64,000 bases of DNA, from contig NZ_VJZZ01000009.1 of the NCBI RefSeq assembly GCF_009659535.1, positions 119,793 to 183,792 on the forward strand, written 5' to 3'. A model generated the notes under the pieces. The model made no database searches, had not been told where the DNA came from, and worked only from the letters and a program-made list of their open reading frames with translations. How positions within the stretch are numbered: the first letter of the stretch is position 1; each line of letters starts with the position of its first letter. This DNA is from Aggregicoccus sp. 17bor-14 (GTDB taxonomy: Bacteria > Myxococcota > Myxococcia > Myxococcales > Myxococcaceae). A program made the translations under genes and the position numbers. Shown here piece after piece: positions 25,032-33,368 of this stretch.

Positions 25032-26177
25032 ATGGTCACCCAGCCCGGACGACACCTCACCGCGCTCCATCCCCCCCGCCTTCGGCGCCTCGGCCTGGTG
25101 CGGCTCACGCGGGCCCACCAGTGTCTGGCCGAGCGCCCCGCGCTCGCGGGCCTGGGGCGGCGGGCGCTGCAGGGCATCGAGGCGGGCCTGAGCCAGCAGC
25201 TGGCCTGTCCCGTCGCCGTGACGGCGCGGCTGCTCGATGCGGTGGCGAGCGCTGCGCTGGCGCCCCTGGGCGTCTTCCTCGTGCTGGAGCTCTCCGCGCT
25301 CGGGGAGCGTGCCGTGCTCGAGCTCGACTCCCCGGTGGTCCTCGCGGCCATCGAGCGCCTCGCGGGCGCGGCGAACCGTCCCGGGCCCGTGACGCGGCTC
25401 ACCCGCCTCGAAGAGGCCACGCTCGCGTACCTCGCGCTCGCGGCCCTCGGTGCCTTTCGCAGCGCGGAGGCGCTCGAGCTCGCGCTCGCGCCGCGGCTCG
25501 CCACCGTGACGCTGGACCGCGCGGAGGCGGCGGCGAGCCTCGACCCGCTCCAGCGCTACTGTTCGGTCGAGCTCCGGCTCACCCTCGGGACCGAGACGGG
25601 CGCGGGGCGCCTGCTGCTGCCCGCCGTGGCCCTGCAGGCCGCCTCCCAGCGCTTTCCCCGCGAGCTGCCGCAGGGGCTCGCGCCGGAGCTGGGCCGCGCG
25701 CGCATTGAGGCCCGCTGCCTTCTCGGTCGCACCCGGCTCGACCGCGAGGTGTTCGACGCGCTCCAGCCCGGTGACGTCGTGCTCTTCGAAGGGCTGGGGC
25801 TCTGCTCCGGCGCCCCCACCGGCGCCGGACGGCTCGTCACCCGCGGCTTCACGCTCCAGGGCCGGTTCGAGGCCCAGGGCTTTGCTCTCACCCGCGCGCT
25901 CCCCGGCGCGCACATCCCCGAGGAACCCATGGCGTCTGTCCCCGTGCAGGACCCCGAAGGCATGCCCCCGCTGCCCGTCGAGCTCGAGGTGGAGCTCACC
26001 CGGCTCACCCTCAGCGTCGCAGAGCTCGCGACGCTGCGCCCCGGCGCGCTGCTGCCGCTGCGCATCAACGCGAGCGAGCCCGTCCTGCTGCGCGTGGGGA
26101 CCCGCGCGGTGGCGCGCGCCGAGCTCGTGGACATCGACGGCGAGGTCGGTGCGCGCCTCCTGGAGCTGCTGCCGTGA
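25032..26177 (+). CDS. sctQ: Type III secretion C-ring/sorting-platform protein SctQ
   Basis: 381 residues, FliM/FliN-YscQ family. Long N-terminal region, then a SpoA domain at the C-terminus (about 300-381: VELEVELTRLTLSVAELATLRPGALLPLR, VGTRAVARAELVDIDGEVGARLLELL). Forms the cytoplasmic sorting platform. ATG 25032 preferred because a GAAGAAG element lies about 9 bases upstream; GTG 24999 would add 11 residues but its GGGAG is only 2 bases away. An in-frame ATG at 25929 with its own ribosome-binding site could produce the SpoA domain alone. Stop overlaps the next GTG (26174). Confidence 0.9.
   Translation: MVTQPGRHLTALHPPRLRRLGLVRLTRAHQCLAERPALAGLGRRALQGIEAGLSQQLACPVAVTARLLDAVASAALAPLGVFLVLELSALGERAVLELDSPVVLAAIERLAGAANRPGPVTRLTRLEEATLAYLALAALGAFRSAEALELALAPRLATVTLDRAEAAASLDPLQRYCSVELRLTLGTETGAGRLLLPAVALQAASQRFPRELPQGLAPELGRARIEARCLLGRTRLDREVFDALQPGDVVLFEGLGLCSGAPTGAGRLVTRGFTLQGRFEAQGFALTRALPGAHIPEEPMASVPVQDPEGMPPLPVELEVELTRLTLSVAELATLRPGALLPLRINASEPVLLRVGTRAVARAELVDIDGEVGARLLELLP
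25920..25931 (+). promoter_or_regulatory. Putative internal translation start in sctQ
   Basis: GAGGA (25920-25924), four bases, then ATG (25929-25931), in frame with sctQ. Translation from here gives an 82-residue protein with almost exactly the SpoA domain, like the internally started SctQ-C forms known for YscQ, SpaO and SsaQ. Confidence 0.5.
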
Positions 26178-26584
26178 AGGCCCTGCTCACACGTTCGGTG
26201 CTCCAGGGCCCGCGCGCGAAGCTGCTCGCCGCCGGCGGCTGCATGCTCTTGCTGCTCCTCGTCGGCCCTCTTGCCACGCCCTCCGTCGTCGGCCTCGCGC
26301 GCGGCCTCGTCGCCGCTCTGGCGCTCGGTGGGGCAGGGTGGTGGCTCTCGCGGCGGGGCGTGCCGCGCGCGTCCTTCGCGCTCGCCGAGCCGATGCAGGT
26401 GCTCTCGCGCAAGGGGCTCTCGGCCCGCTGCTCCATCGCCCTCGTCCAGGTGGACGGCCAGCGCTTCCTGGTGACGTACGGCGAGGGCTTCGCCCAGCTC
26501 CAGGCGCTGCCGCGGCGCAAGAAGCTGCGCCGCTGTGCCTCGCCGCAGCAGCGCAGCGACCTCGCTTCGAAGGTGCTGCCGTGA
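26174..26584 (+). CDS. FliO-like small membrane protein
   Basis: 136 residues: two hydrophobic stretches (about 17-62) then a small basic cytoplasmic domain with the pattern of FliO (PMQVLSRKGLSARCSIALVQVDGQRFLVTYGEG), ending basic. Flagellar FliO helps assemble FliP; here the gene lies directly before sctR, the FliP homologue, overlapping both neighbours by 4 bases (GTGA). Non-flagellar systems usually have no FliO, so this is unusual. Similarity is judged by eye. Confidence 0.6.
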   Translation: MKALLTRSVLQGPRAKLLAAGGCMLLLLLVGPLATPSVVGLARGLVAALALGGAGWWLSRRGVPRASFALAEPMQVLSRKGLSARCSIALVQVDGQRFLVTYGEGFAQLQALPRRKKLRRCASPQQRSDLASKVLP

Positions 26585-27303
26585 GGGCCGTGGTGATGGT
26601 GCTCGGCCTCGCTCCGGGCCTGGCGATGGCGGCCCCGGCCTCGCTCGCGCAGCAGTCCTTCGCGGGCAGCCCGCTGTCGATGATGGCGCTTCTGGCGCTG
26701 CTCTCGCTCCTGCCCTTCGCGGTGGTGATGCTCACGAGCTTCTCGAAGATTGCCGTCGTGCTCTCGCTCGCCCGGGCGGCGATGGGCACCCAGCAGGCGC
26801 CCCCCACGCTGGTGCTCACCGGGCTCGCCGCGGTGCTCACCGGACACATCATGGCGCCGGTCATGGAGCACATGTACCGCGAGGGCCAGAGCGCATACGC
26901 CGAGGCCAGCTCGGGCGCGGAGCTGCTCTCGGCGGCGGCGCGCGTGGCCGAGCCGCTGCGGGGCTTTCTGGTCAAGCACGGCAGCCCCGAGGAGCGCGCG
27001 CGCTTCGTCGACCTCGCCCGCGAGCTGCGCCCTCCCGAGGAGGCCCAGTCCGTCTCCGAGGAGAGTGCCTCGGTGGTGATCCCCGCCTTCGTCATCACCG
27101 AGCTCAAGGAGGCCTTCCAGATCGGCTTCCTCGTGTTCCTCCCCTTCCTGGTGCTGGACATGGTGGTCGCGAACGTCCTGCTCGCGCTGGGCATGCAGAC
27201 GCTGTCGCCGAGCCAGGTCAGCCTGCCATTCAAGATCCTCCTCTTCGTCGCCGTGGACGGCTGGGCGCTGCTCGCCCGGGGCCTGGTCCTCGGCTACCGG
27301 TGA
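26581..27303 (+). CDS. sctR: Type III export gate protein SctR (FliP family)
   Basis: 240 residues. FliP/SctR family signature visible: PFAVVMLTSFSKIAVVLSLARAAMGTQQAPP, LVLTGLAAVLTGHIM, then VVIPAFVITELKEAFQIGFLVFLPFLVLDMVVANVLLALGM and LPFKILLFVAVDGWALL. Four membrane segments. Five copies with SctS and SctT form the export gate core. N-terminus looks like a signal peptide (LAMAAPA), as is common in FliP. GTG start overlaps the previous stop. Confidence 0.97.
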   Translation: MRAVVMVLGLAPGLAMAAPASLAQQSFAGSPLSMMALLALLSLLPFAVVMLTSFSKIAVVLSLARAAMGTQQAPPTLVLTGLAAVLTGHIMAPVMEHMYREGQSAYAEASSGAELLSAAARVAEPLRGFLVKHGSPEERARFVDLARELRPPEEAQSVSEESASVVIPAFVITELKEAFQIGFLVFLPFLVLDMVVANVLLALGMQTLSPSQVSLPFKILLFVAVDGWALLARGLVLGYR

Positions 27304-27308
27304 ACCCG

Positions 27309-27578
27309 ATGGCCCAGGACATGCTGCTGGCGCTCGGGCGCGAGGCGCTGCTGTTGATGGTCCTCGCCTCCCTGCCGCCCATCGCCGCGAGCCTCGTGGT
27401 GGGCTTCCTCTCCAGCCTCTTCCAGGCCACGACCCAGATCCAGGAGAGCACCCTGTCCGTGGTGCCCAAGCTGTGCGCCGCGGCGGCGGCCCTCGTGCTT
27501 GCCGGGCCATGGATCTCCTCCCAGCTGGTGCGCTTCACCCACCAGCTGCTCCTGGCCATCGCCGAGGTGTCCGCGTGA
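27309..27578 (+). CDS. sctS: Type III export gate protein SctS (FliQ family)
   Basis: 89 residues, two membrane hairpin helices with the FliQ/SctS core (LLLMVLASLPPIAASLVVGFLSSLFQATTQIQESTLSVVPKL). ATG 27309 preferred; GTG 27300 overlapping the sctR stop would add three residues. Overlaps sctT by GTGA. Component of the export gate. Confidence 0.96.
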   Translation: MAQDMLLALGREALLLMVLASLPPIAASLVVGFLSSLFQATTQIQESTLSVVPKLCAAAAALVLAGPWISSQLVRFTHQLLLAIAEVSA

Positions 27579-28369
27579 CCCTCGCCCTCCTGCAGCAGGA
27601 GCTGGTGCGCCTCGGCCCCTCCATCCTGGCCGTCGGGCTGTGCGCGGTGCGCCTGCTCCCTGTGGCCTTCCTCTGCCCGCTGCTCGGTGGGCAGGCGGCG
27701 CCCACACCGGTGAAGCTCGGGGTGGTCCTCAGCCTCGCGCTGTTCCTCCACCTGGCTGCGGGCATCGAGGCGCCCGCCGAGGCCGCCTCCACCTGGGGCC
27801 TGGTCGGGTGCGCGCTGAAGGAGCTCACCTACGGCACCTCCGTGGGCCTCGTCGCGGCGCTGCCCTTCGATGCCGCGCGCGTGGGCGGCCGCTTCATCGA
27901 CCTGTTCCGCGGGAGCTCCGCGGAGGCGGGCCTCCCGGTGGTGGGCTCTCGCGAGTCGGCGACGGGCGATGCGCTCTACCAGCTGCTGGTGGGGCTCGCG
28001 GTCACGGGCGCGGTCCTGCCGCGCATCCTCTCGGGGCTGCTCGGCGGCTTCGCCACGGTGCGGCTGGGCGCTGCCGTGGCGAGCGAGGCCGCGGCCATGC
28101 AGGTCGTGGCGCTGGCAGGCACGGCGCTCGCCACGGGCCTCGCGGTCGGGGCTCCCATCGCGGCGGCAGCGCTCGCGGTGGACTGCTTCATCGGCCTTGC
28201 GTCCCGGGCTGCGCCGCAGCTCTCGCTGCAGGGGGTGGGCACGCCGCTGCGGATTCTCGGCGGCGGCGCGCTCCTGTGGGTGAGCGTGGGGCTGCTCAGC
28301 GAGCGGCTGCTCGCCGGAGCTGGCCAGGTCGACGGGATGCTCCAGGCGCTCGCGGAGCTGTCGCGATGA
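27575..28369 (+). CDS. sctT: Type III export gate protein SctT (FliR family)
   Basis: 264 residues and about six membrane segments. Matches SctT/FliR by GLCAVRLLPVAFLCPLLGGQAAPTPVKLGVVLSLAL, LKELTYGTSVGLVAALPFDAARVGGRFIDLFRG and VDCFIGLASRAAPQLSL. GTG 27575 overlaps the sctS stop; the open frame further upstream is the sctS shadow. Closes the export gate ring with SctR and SctS. Confidence 0.95.
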   Translation: MTLALLQQELVRLGPSILAVGLCAVRLLPVAFLCPLLGGQAAPTPVKLGVVLSLALFLHLAAGIEAPAEAASTWGLVGCALKELTYGTSVGLVAALPFDAARVGGRFIDLFRGSSAEAGLPVVGSRESATGDALYQLLVGLAVTGAVLPRILSGLLGGFATVRLGAAVASEAAAMQVVALAGTALATGLAVGAPIAAAALAVDCFIGLASRAAPQLSLQGVGTPLRILGGGALLWVSVGLLSERLLAGAGQVDGMLQALAELSR

Positions 28370-29412
28370 GCGAGAAGACGGAGCAGCCCTCTGCGAAGCG
28401 ACTGCGGGAGGCGCGCCGCAAGGGTCAGCTGCCCCGCAGCCGTCTGCTCGCCTCGGCGAGCGTCTCACTCGGAGGCCTGATGGGCCTGGGCGCTGGGTGG
28501 CCGGCGGGGAGCGAGCGCCTTCGCACCTGGACCGCCCATCTGCTGCTAGAGCAGCGCTCGGAAGGAGCGTGGCAGGAGGCCCTGACCGTTGCGGCCGCGC
28601 TGTGTGGGCCCGCGCTGCTCGGTGCACTGCTCGCCTCGCTCACGGTCTCCGTGGCCGTCGCGGGGTTCTCCTTCCACCCGGAGCACGTCGCGCCCCAGCT
28701 GGAGCGCATCAGCCCTGCGGCGGGACTGAAGCGGCTCTTCAGCACGCGGCAAATCGCCGAGGTGGGCAAGGCACTGCTGCTGACCGCGGTGGTCGGCGCG
28801 CTCTTCGTCTCCGCGCTGAGGGACGAGGCGGCGGATGCGGTGCGGGCCTCCTGGCTCGCGGGGCCCGCAGCGCTCGGCGCGCTGCTGGGCCGCCTCGAGC
28901 CGCTCGTGGTGCGGGTGGCCTGGGGCGTGCTCGCGCTCGGTGGGATGGACTACGTGCTCGCGCGCCGGCGCCACGTGCGCGAGCTGATGATGACGCGCGA
29001 CGAGCTCAAGCGTGAGTACAAGGAGAGCGAGGGCGACCCCCACCACAAGGGGCAGCGAAAGGCGCTGCACCGGCAGCTGGCGCAAGGAGGCCCGGCACGC
29101 GGGCTGCAAAAGGCCACGGCCGTGGTCGTGAACCCTACCCACATCGCCGTGGCACTGCGCTACGACGCCGCCGAGTGCGAGGCCCCCTACCTGGTGGCCA
29201 AGGCGCGCGAGGACGACGCGCTCGCGCTGCGCCGCGAGGCCGCTCGCCTCGGAATCCCGGTGGTTCGGGACATCCCGCTCGCCCGCAGCCTCATCCACTA
29301 CGACGTGGGCGAGGAGATCCCGGCGGAGCTCTACGAGGCCGCCGCGGCGGTGCTGCGGGTGGCGCTGGGGGACACGGCTGCGGACGGCAGTCCCAGGAGA
29401 CAGACCCCATGA
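28366..29412 (+). CDS. sctU: Type III export switch protein SctU (FlhB family), autocleaving
   Basis: 348 residues. Begins SEKTEQPSAKRLREARRKGQL, the family hallmark; four membrane segments follow (about 25-215), then a linker MTRDELKREYKESEGDPHHKGQ and the autocleavage motif NPTH encoded at 29131-29142 (VVNPTHIAVALRYD). The C-terminal domain (VPVVRDIPLARSLIH, EIPAELYEAAAAVLR) is complete. Sets substrate specificity of the export gate. ATGA overlap with sctT. Confidence 0.97.
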   Translation: MSEKTEQPSAKRLREARRKGQLPRSRLLASASVSLGGLMGLGAGWPAGSERLRTWTAHLLLEQRSEGAWQEALTVAAALCGPALLGALLASLTVSVAVAGFSFHPEHVAPQLERISPAAGLKRLFSTRQIAEVGKALLLTAVVGALFVSALRDEAADAVRASWLAGPAALGALLGRLEPLVVRVAWGVLALGGMDYVLARRRHVRELMMTRDELKREYKESEGDPHHKGQRKALHRQLAQGGPARGLQKATAVVVNPTHIAVALRYDAAECEAPYLVAKAREDDALALRREAARLGIPVVRDIPLARSLIHYDVGEEIPAELYEAAAAVLRVALGDTAADGSPRRQTP

Positions 29413-31463
29413 TGCGCTTGACCCAGCTGCTCGCCCGCGCGCGGGCGTCCTCCGACGTGGTGCTCGCAGTGGTGATGGCCGCGGTGCTCGCGGCGATGAT
29501 CGTCCCGCTGCCCGCGTGGCTCCTCGATGTGGGGCTGGCCCTCAACCTGGCGGCGGCCGCTGCGCTGCTCGTCGCAGCGCTGTCCGCCAAGGGGGCGCTG
29601 AAGGTCACCGCCTTCCCCACGCTGCTGCTCGTCACCACCCTGTTCCGCCTCGCGCTGAACGTCTCCTCCACGCGCCTCGCGCTCTCCGAGGGGCACGCTG
29701 GACAGGTCATCGAGGCCTTCGGTGAGTTCGTGGTCCGCGGCAACTACCTGGTGGGCGTGGTGGTGTTTGCGATCCTCGCGCTCGTGCAGTTCCTCGTGGT
29801 GGCGAAGGGCTCCGAGCGCGTGGCGGAGGTCTCCGCGCGCTTCACCCTGGACGCCATGCCGGGAAAGCAGATGTCCATCGATGCCGACCTGCGCTCCGGC
29901 GCCATCGATCAGGCCCAGGCCCGCCGCCGCCGCCGCGAGCTGGAGCGCGAGTCCCAGATGTTCGGCGCGATGGACGGCGCGATGAAGTTCGTGAAGGGGG
30001 ACGTCATCGCCGGCCTGGTGATCGTCGCCGTGAACCTGCTGGGCGGCACGGCCATCGGGGTGCTCCAGAGCGGGATGAGCCTCTCGGAGGCCGCCTCCAC
30101 GTTCGCCCTGATTGCGATCGGAGACGGCCTGGTGTCGCAGATCCCCTCGCTGTGCATCGCCGTGGCCGCGGGCCTGGTGGTGACACGCGTCTCGTCGGAG
30201 CATGACGAGGACACGCTGGGCAGCGAGATCGGCTCTCAGTTCTTCGGCCAGTCGCGTGCGCTCTGGGTCGTGGCGGGCCTGTGCCTGGCACTCGCGCTGA
30301 TGCCCGGAATGCCGCACGTGGTCTTCGTGGGGCTCGCCGTGGCCCTCGGCGCCCTCGCGCGCGCGCTCGGCAGCTCTGCCGCGGAGGCGCCCGCTGCCGC
30401 CCCCGAGGGCGCGCAGGAGGGTGGGGCCGGCGCCGGCTCCGCGACGGCAGCGGCGCCCCAGGCGGCGGTCGGCGTGAGCCCGCTCACCCTGGACCTCGCG
30501 CCGGACCTCAGTCCGCTCGTGCAGGCAGACGGGGCCGCATTCGTGAACGAGGTGCTCAACCGGGTGCGCGACGAGCTCTTCGCCGAGCTCGGGGTGCGCG
30601 TGCCCGGAATCCGGGTGCGCACGCATGCGGCATTCCTCTCCGCCGGGCAGTACCGCATCCTCATCGACGAGGTTCCCGCGGCCGGTGGCGAGGTCCTCGC
30701 GGACCGGCTCTATGCGCTCGCGCCGCCCGAGGAGCTGGCCTTCCTCGAGGTGGGGGCCGAGCCTGCCGTGGAGCCCGCCACGGGCAAGGCCATCAGCCGC
30801 GTACCGGAGGCCGGACGCAGCCGCCTCGAGCTGGCGCAGGTGGCGGTTCGCCGACCCGGCGAGCTCATCGCGGACCACCTCAGGATGGTCCTGCGCACGC
30901 GCGCCGCGTCGCTGCTCGGCGTGCAGGAGGTGCAGGAGCTGCTCGAGGGACTCGAGCAGCAGGCGCCCGCGCTGGTGAAGGAGGCGCTGCAGAAGGTGCC
31001 GCTGCCGCTGCTCACCGAGGTCCTGCGCAAGCTCGTGCACGAGCAGGTGAGCATCCGCAACATGCGCACGCTCCTCGAGGCGCTCGTGTCACCCACCACC
31101 GAGGGAGATGCGATCGCGTTGGCGGAGCGCTGCCGGCAGGCACTGCACCGCTACCTCAGCCACAAGTACGCACCGTCCGGGCCGCTCTACGCCTACCTCG
31201 TGGACCCTGCCGTGGAGGAGTCGCTGCGGGGTGGGGCCCGCGGCATGCTGCCCGAGCCCGAGCGGGTGGCCGCGATCCTCGAGGGCGTCCGGCGCATCGC
31301 GCACGGCGGCCGCGCGGTGCTGCTCACGGCGCCGGATGTGCGCCGCACCCTGCGCAAGCTGTGCGAGGGCGCGTTCCCGGAGGTGGCTGTGCTCACCTAC
31401 GCGGAGCTCGACGCAGAGCTGCAGATTCGCCCCGTGGGGCGGCTCATGGCCCTGGCGCGCTGA
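29409..31463 (+). CDS. sctV: Type III export gate protein SctV (FlhA family)
   Basis: 684 residues. N-terminal membrane half with TTLFRLALNVSSTRLALSEGHAGQVIEAFGEFVVRGNYLVGVVVF, VAEVSARFTLDAMPGKQMSIDADLRSG (the FHIPEP-family motif) and MFGAMDGAMKFVKGD; an Ala/Gly-rich linker (about 325-355); then the cytoplasmic nonamer-ring domain (VNEVLNRVRDELFAELGVRVPGI, QVAVRRPGELIADHLRMVLR). A motor for export. Overlaps sctU by 4 bases (ATGATG). Last gene of the operon; faces the convergent HU gene. Confidence 0.97.
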   Translation: MMRLTQLLARARASSDVVLAVVMAAVLAAMIVPLPAWLLDVGLALNLAAAAALLVAALSAKGALKVTAFPTLLLVTTLFRLALNVSSTRLALSEGHAGQVIEAFGEFVVRGNYLVGVVVFAILALVQFLVVAKGSERVAEVSARFTLDAMPGKQMSIDADLRSGAIDQAQARRRRRELERESQMFGAMDGAMKFVKGDVIAGLVIVAVNLLGGTAIGVLQSGMSLSEAASTFALIAIGDGLVSQIPSLCIAVAAGLVVTRVSSEHDEDTLGSEIGSQFFGQSRALWVVAGLCLALALMPGMPHVVFVGLAVALGALARALGSSAAEAPAAAPEGAQEGGAGAGSATAAAPQAAVGVSPLTLDLAPDLSPLVQADGAAFVNEVLNRVRDELFAELGVRVPGIRVRTHAAFLSAGQYRILIDEVPAAGGEVLADRLYALAPPEELAFLEVGAEPAVEPATGKAISRVPEAGRSRLELAQVAVRRPGELIADHLRMVLRTRAASLLGVQEVQELLEGLEQQAPALVKEALQKVPLPLLTEVLRKLVHEQVSIRNMRTLLEALVSPTTEGDAIALAERCRQALHRYLSHKYAPSGPLYAYLVDPAVEESLRGGARGMLPEPERVAAILEGVRRIAHGGRAVLLTAPDVRRTLRKLCEGAFPEVAVLTYAELDAELQIRPVGRLMALAR

Positions 31464-31521
31464 CGCTCGCCGGGGGCCGGTTGGGCGGGGTGCAGGCGCG
31501 GGGCGCGGGGCCCCCGCCGCT

Positions 31522-31866
31522 TCAGAAGGTGCCGGTACCGCTGCCGCTCTTCGTCTCGCCCGAGAGCTCGGCGTGGGCGGACTGGGGCGCGGGGCGGTTC
31601 ACGCGGTCGCGCAGCTCCTTGCCCGTCCGGAAGAGCAGGCCCCGCTTCGGCTTCACCGGGATGACCTGACCCGTCTTCGGGTTACGGCCTTGATATCCCT
31701 GGTAATTCTTGACGTGGAAGGCCCCCAGCCCGCGGATCTCGATGTTCTCGCCGCGGCACAGGGCCTCCTTCATCGACTCGAAGATCGTCTCGATCGTGGC
31801 CTCGGCCTGCTTCTGCGTCACGCCCCGCTTGGCGACGAGGATGTTGATCAGATCGGACTTGAGCAT
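31522..31866 (-). CDS. HU/IHF-family DNA-binding protein
   Basis: 114 residues. IHF-alpha-like fold: MLKSDLINILVAKRGVTQKQAEATIETIFESMKEALCRGENIEIRGLGAF, beta-arm with the minor-groove Pro (GRNPKTGQVIPVKPKRGLLFRTGKELRDRVN), then a 24-residue polar tail that is absent from E. coli IHF. I chose ATG 31866 because GGGAG lies 6 bases upstream; a TTG at 31881 would be inside that site. Convergent with sctV. A nucleoid protein with architectural role. Confidence 0.92.
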   Translation of the reverse strand: MLKSDLINILVAKRGVTQKQAEATIETIFESMKEALCRGENIEIRGLGAFHVKNYQGYQGRNPKTGQVIPVKPKRGLLFRTGKELRDRVNRPAPQSAHAELSGETKSGSGTGTF

Positions 31867-31933
31867 CGGACGCTCCCGCAAACCGCGTGACCCCTCGTAA
31901 TCAGGGCGCTTTGGCCCGTTGTCGTTGCAAGGA

Positions 31934-31961
31934 ACGATAACAGAACAGCCTGGCGTTGCAA
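31934..31961 (-). promoter_or_regulatory. Candidate sigma-A-type promoter of the HU/IHF gene
   Basis: On the minus strand: -35 TTGCAA (31961-31956), 16-base spacer, -10 TATCGT (31939-31934), about 70 bases upstream of the ATG. The surrounding 31900-31995 is clearly richer in A and T than its flanks. Confidence 0.45.
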
Positions 31962-31991
31962 GCTGACCTCGGAGCCAACCCCACAGAACCT

Positions 31992-33368
31992 TTAAACTTT
32001 TCGGCCACCGCCCGTTTTTGCCGGAATTGCAGGGGTGGGAGCCTCGGGAGCACCTGCGGACGGGGCCCGGGCGAGGTCCAGCCAGCCGGTGCGCTCAAGC
32101 ACCCGGATTCCGGCGGCGTCGGCCTCGAGCAGCAGACACTCGAGGGCCTCGAAGTCGCCCGCGCAGCCCGCAGTGCGCGGACTGGGAGCAGCCCGGGCGC
32201 CGCTTCCGTGCACCGCCACCCACACGTCTGAGAGCGTCAGCTGCTCCACGGGACGCCCGGGCTGCAGGCCTCCGCGCCGCCCGGGCTGCAGCAGCCCCGC
32301 GGCCCGCAGCTGCACGACGACCTCCGCGAGCAGCGCCTCGGGCACGCGCAGCTGGGTGGCGAGCTCGCGCGGCGCGGGGCCGGGACGGCCCTCCAGCCAG
32401 GCCCGGGTCACCTCCTGGGCGATGCGTGCCGCGACGAGCTCCCGCGCGCGGGGGTGGTCGCCGAACACCGCGAGCGAGTCCCGGAACGAGGCGTGCTCCA
32501 CGGCGTAGGCCAGCCGGGCGCCGAAGAGGATGACGAGCCAGCTCAGGTGCACCCAGGCGAGAAAGAGGGGCAGCGCACCGAGCGAGGCGTAGAGCGGGTT
32601 GTAGCGGAAGCTGTGGGCGGCGAAGGCCACGTAGCCTGCCTTCGCCGCGGTCCAGGCAGCTCCCGCGACGAGGCCCCCCGCGAGGGCGGAGCGCAGGCGC
32701 ACGTGGGCGTGGGGCGCCCAGAGGTAGAGCAGCGTGAGCCCAGCAGCGCTGAGCACACCCGTGCCGAGCGTGAGCAGCTGCGGCGCGAAGGAGACCCGGG
32801 TGTCCAGCACCAGCGCCCGCAGCGCCCCGGTGCCCGAGAGCGAGGCCGCGGCCAGCAGCGGCCCGAAGAGCAGCATCGCCACGTACGCGGCGAGGCGGAG
32901 GGCGAAGGGACGCTTCTGGCGTACGCCCCACAGCTCGTTGAGCGCAGCCTCCACGTGCCGCAACAGCGAGGCCGCCGAGACGAGGAGCGCGAGGAAGCCC
33001 ACGCTGCCGATGGCGGTGGTGCTGCCGCGCGAGAGGAAGCGCTCGAGGAAGGCCGCCGACTCCTCGCGCACGCCCGGGGCGAGGACCTCGAAGATGAGCC
33101 CGCGCAGGCGGCGCTGGAAGGCGCCCTGGTGCAGCGCGTGGAGCAGCGCGAGCGCCACCGTGAGCAGCGGGACGAGCGAGAAGATGCTGATGTAGGTCAG
33201 GGCCGCAGCACGGCTGCCGAGCTGCTCACCGCGAAAGCCTCGCAGCACCGCCCTTGCGGCGACGAAGGTGTCCACGGTGAAGCGCCCCGCACGCGTGGCG
33301 GCGAAGCGCTCCCAGCCGCGCCGAGCGGGCGCCGTGCGACGGGGCGGGGCAGGGGGCACCACGTGCAT
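31992..33368 (-). CDS. YihY/BrkB-family inner-membrane protein
   Basis: 458 residues from ATG 33368 (ATG 33458 would add 30 Pro/Arg-rich residues). YihY family, formerly called RNase BN: RGEQLGSRAAALTYISIFSLVPLLTVALALL, SLLRHVEAALNELWGVRQKRPF, GALPLFLAWVHLSWLVILFGARLAYAVEH. Six membrane segments to about residue 290. The C-terminal ~160 residues form a cytoplasmic winged-helix-like part (RIAQEVTRAWLEGRPGPAPRELATQLRVPEALLAEVVVQL) as in other long members. Function unknown; not a nuclease. Confidence 0.9.
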   Translation of the reverse strand: MHVVPPAPPRRTAPARRGWERFAATRAGRFTVDTFVAARAVLRGFRGEQLGSRAAALTYISIFSLVPLLTVALALLHALHQGAFQRRLRGLIFEVLAPGVREESAAFLERFLSRGSTTAIGSVGFLALLVSAASLLRHVEAALNELWGVRQKRPFALRLAAYVAMLLFGPLLAAASLSGTGALRALVLDTRVSFAPQLLTLGTGVLSAAGLTLLYLWAPHAHVRLRSALAGGLVAGAAWTAAKAGYVAFAAHSFRYNPLYASLGALPLFLAWVHLSWLVILFGARLAYAVEHASFRDSLAVFGDHPRARELVAARIAQEVTRAWLEGRPGPAPRELATQLRVPEALLAEVVVQLRAAGLLQPGRRGGLQPGRPVEQLTLSDVWVAVHGSGARAAPSPRTAGCAGDFEALECLLLEADAAGIRVLERTGWLDLARAPSAGAPEAPTPAIPAKTGGGRKV

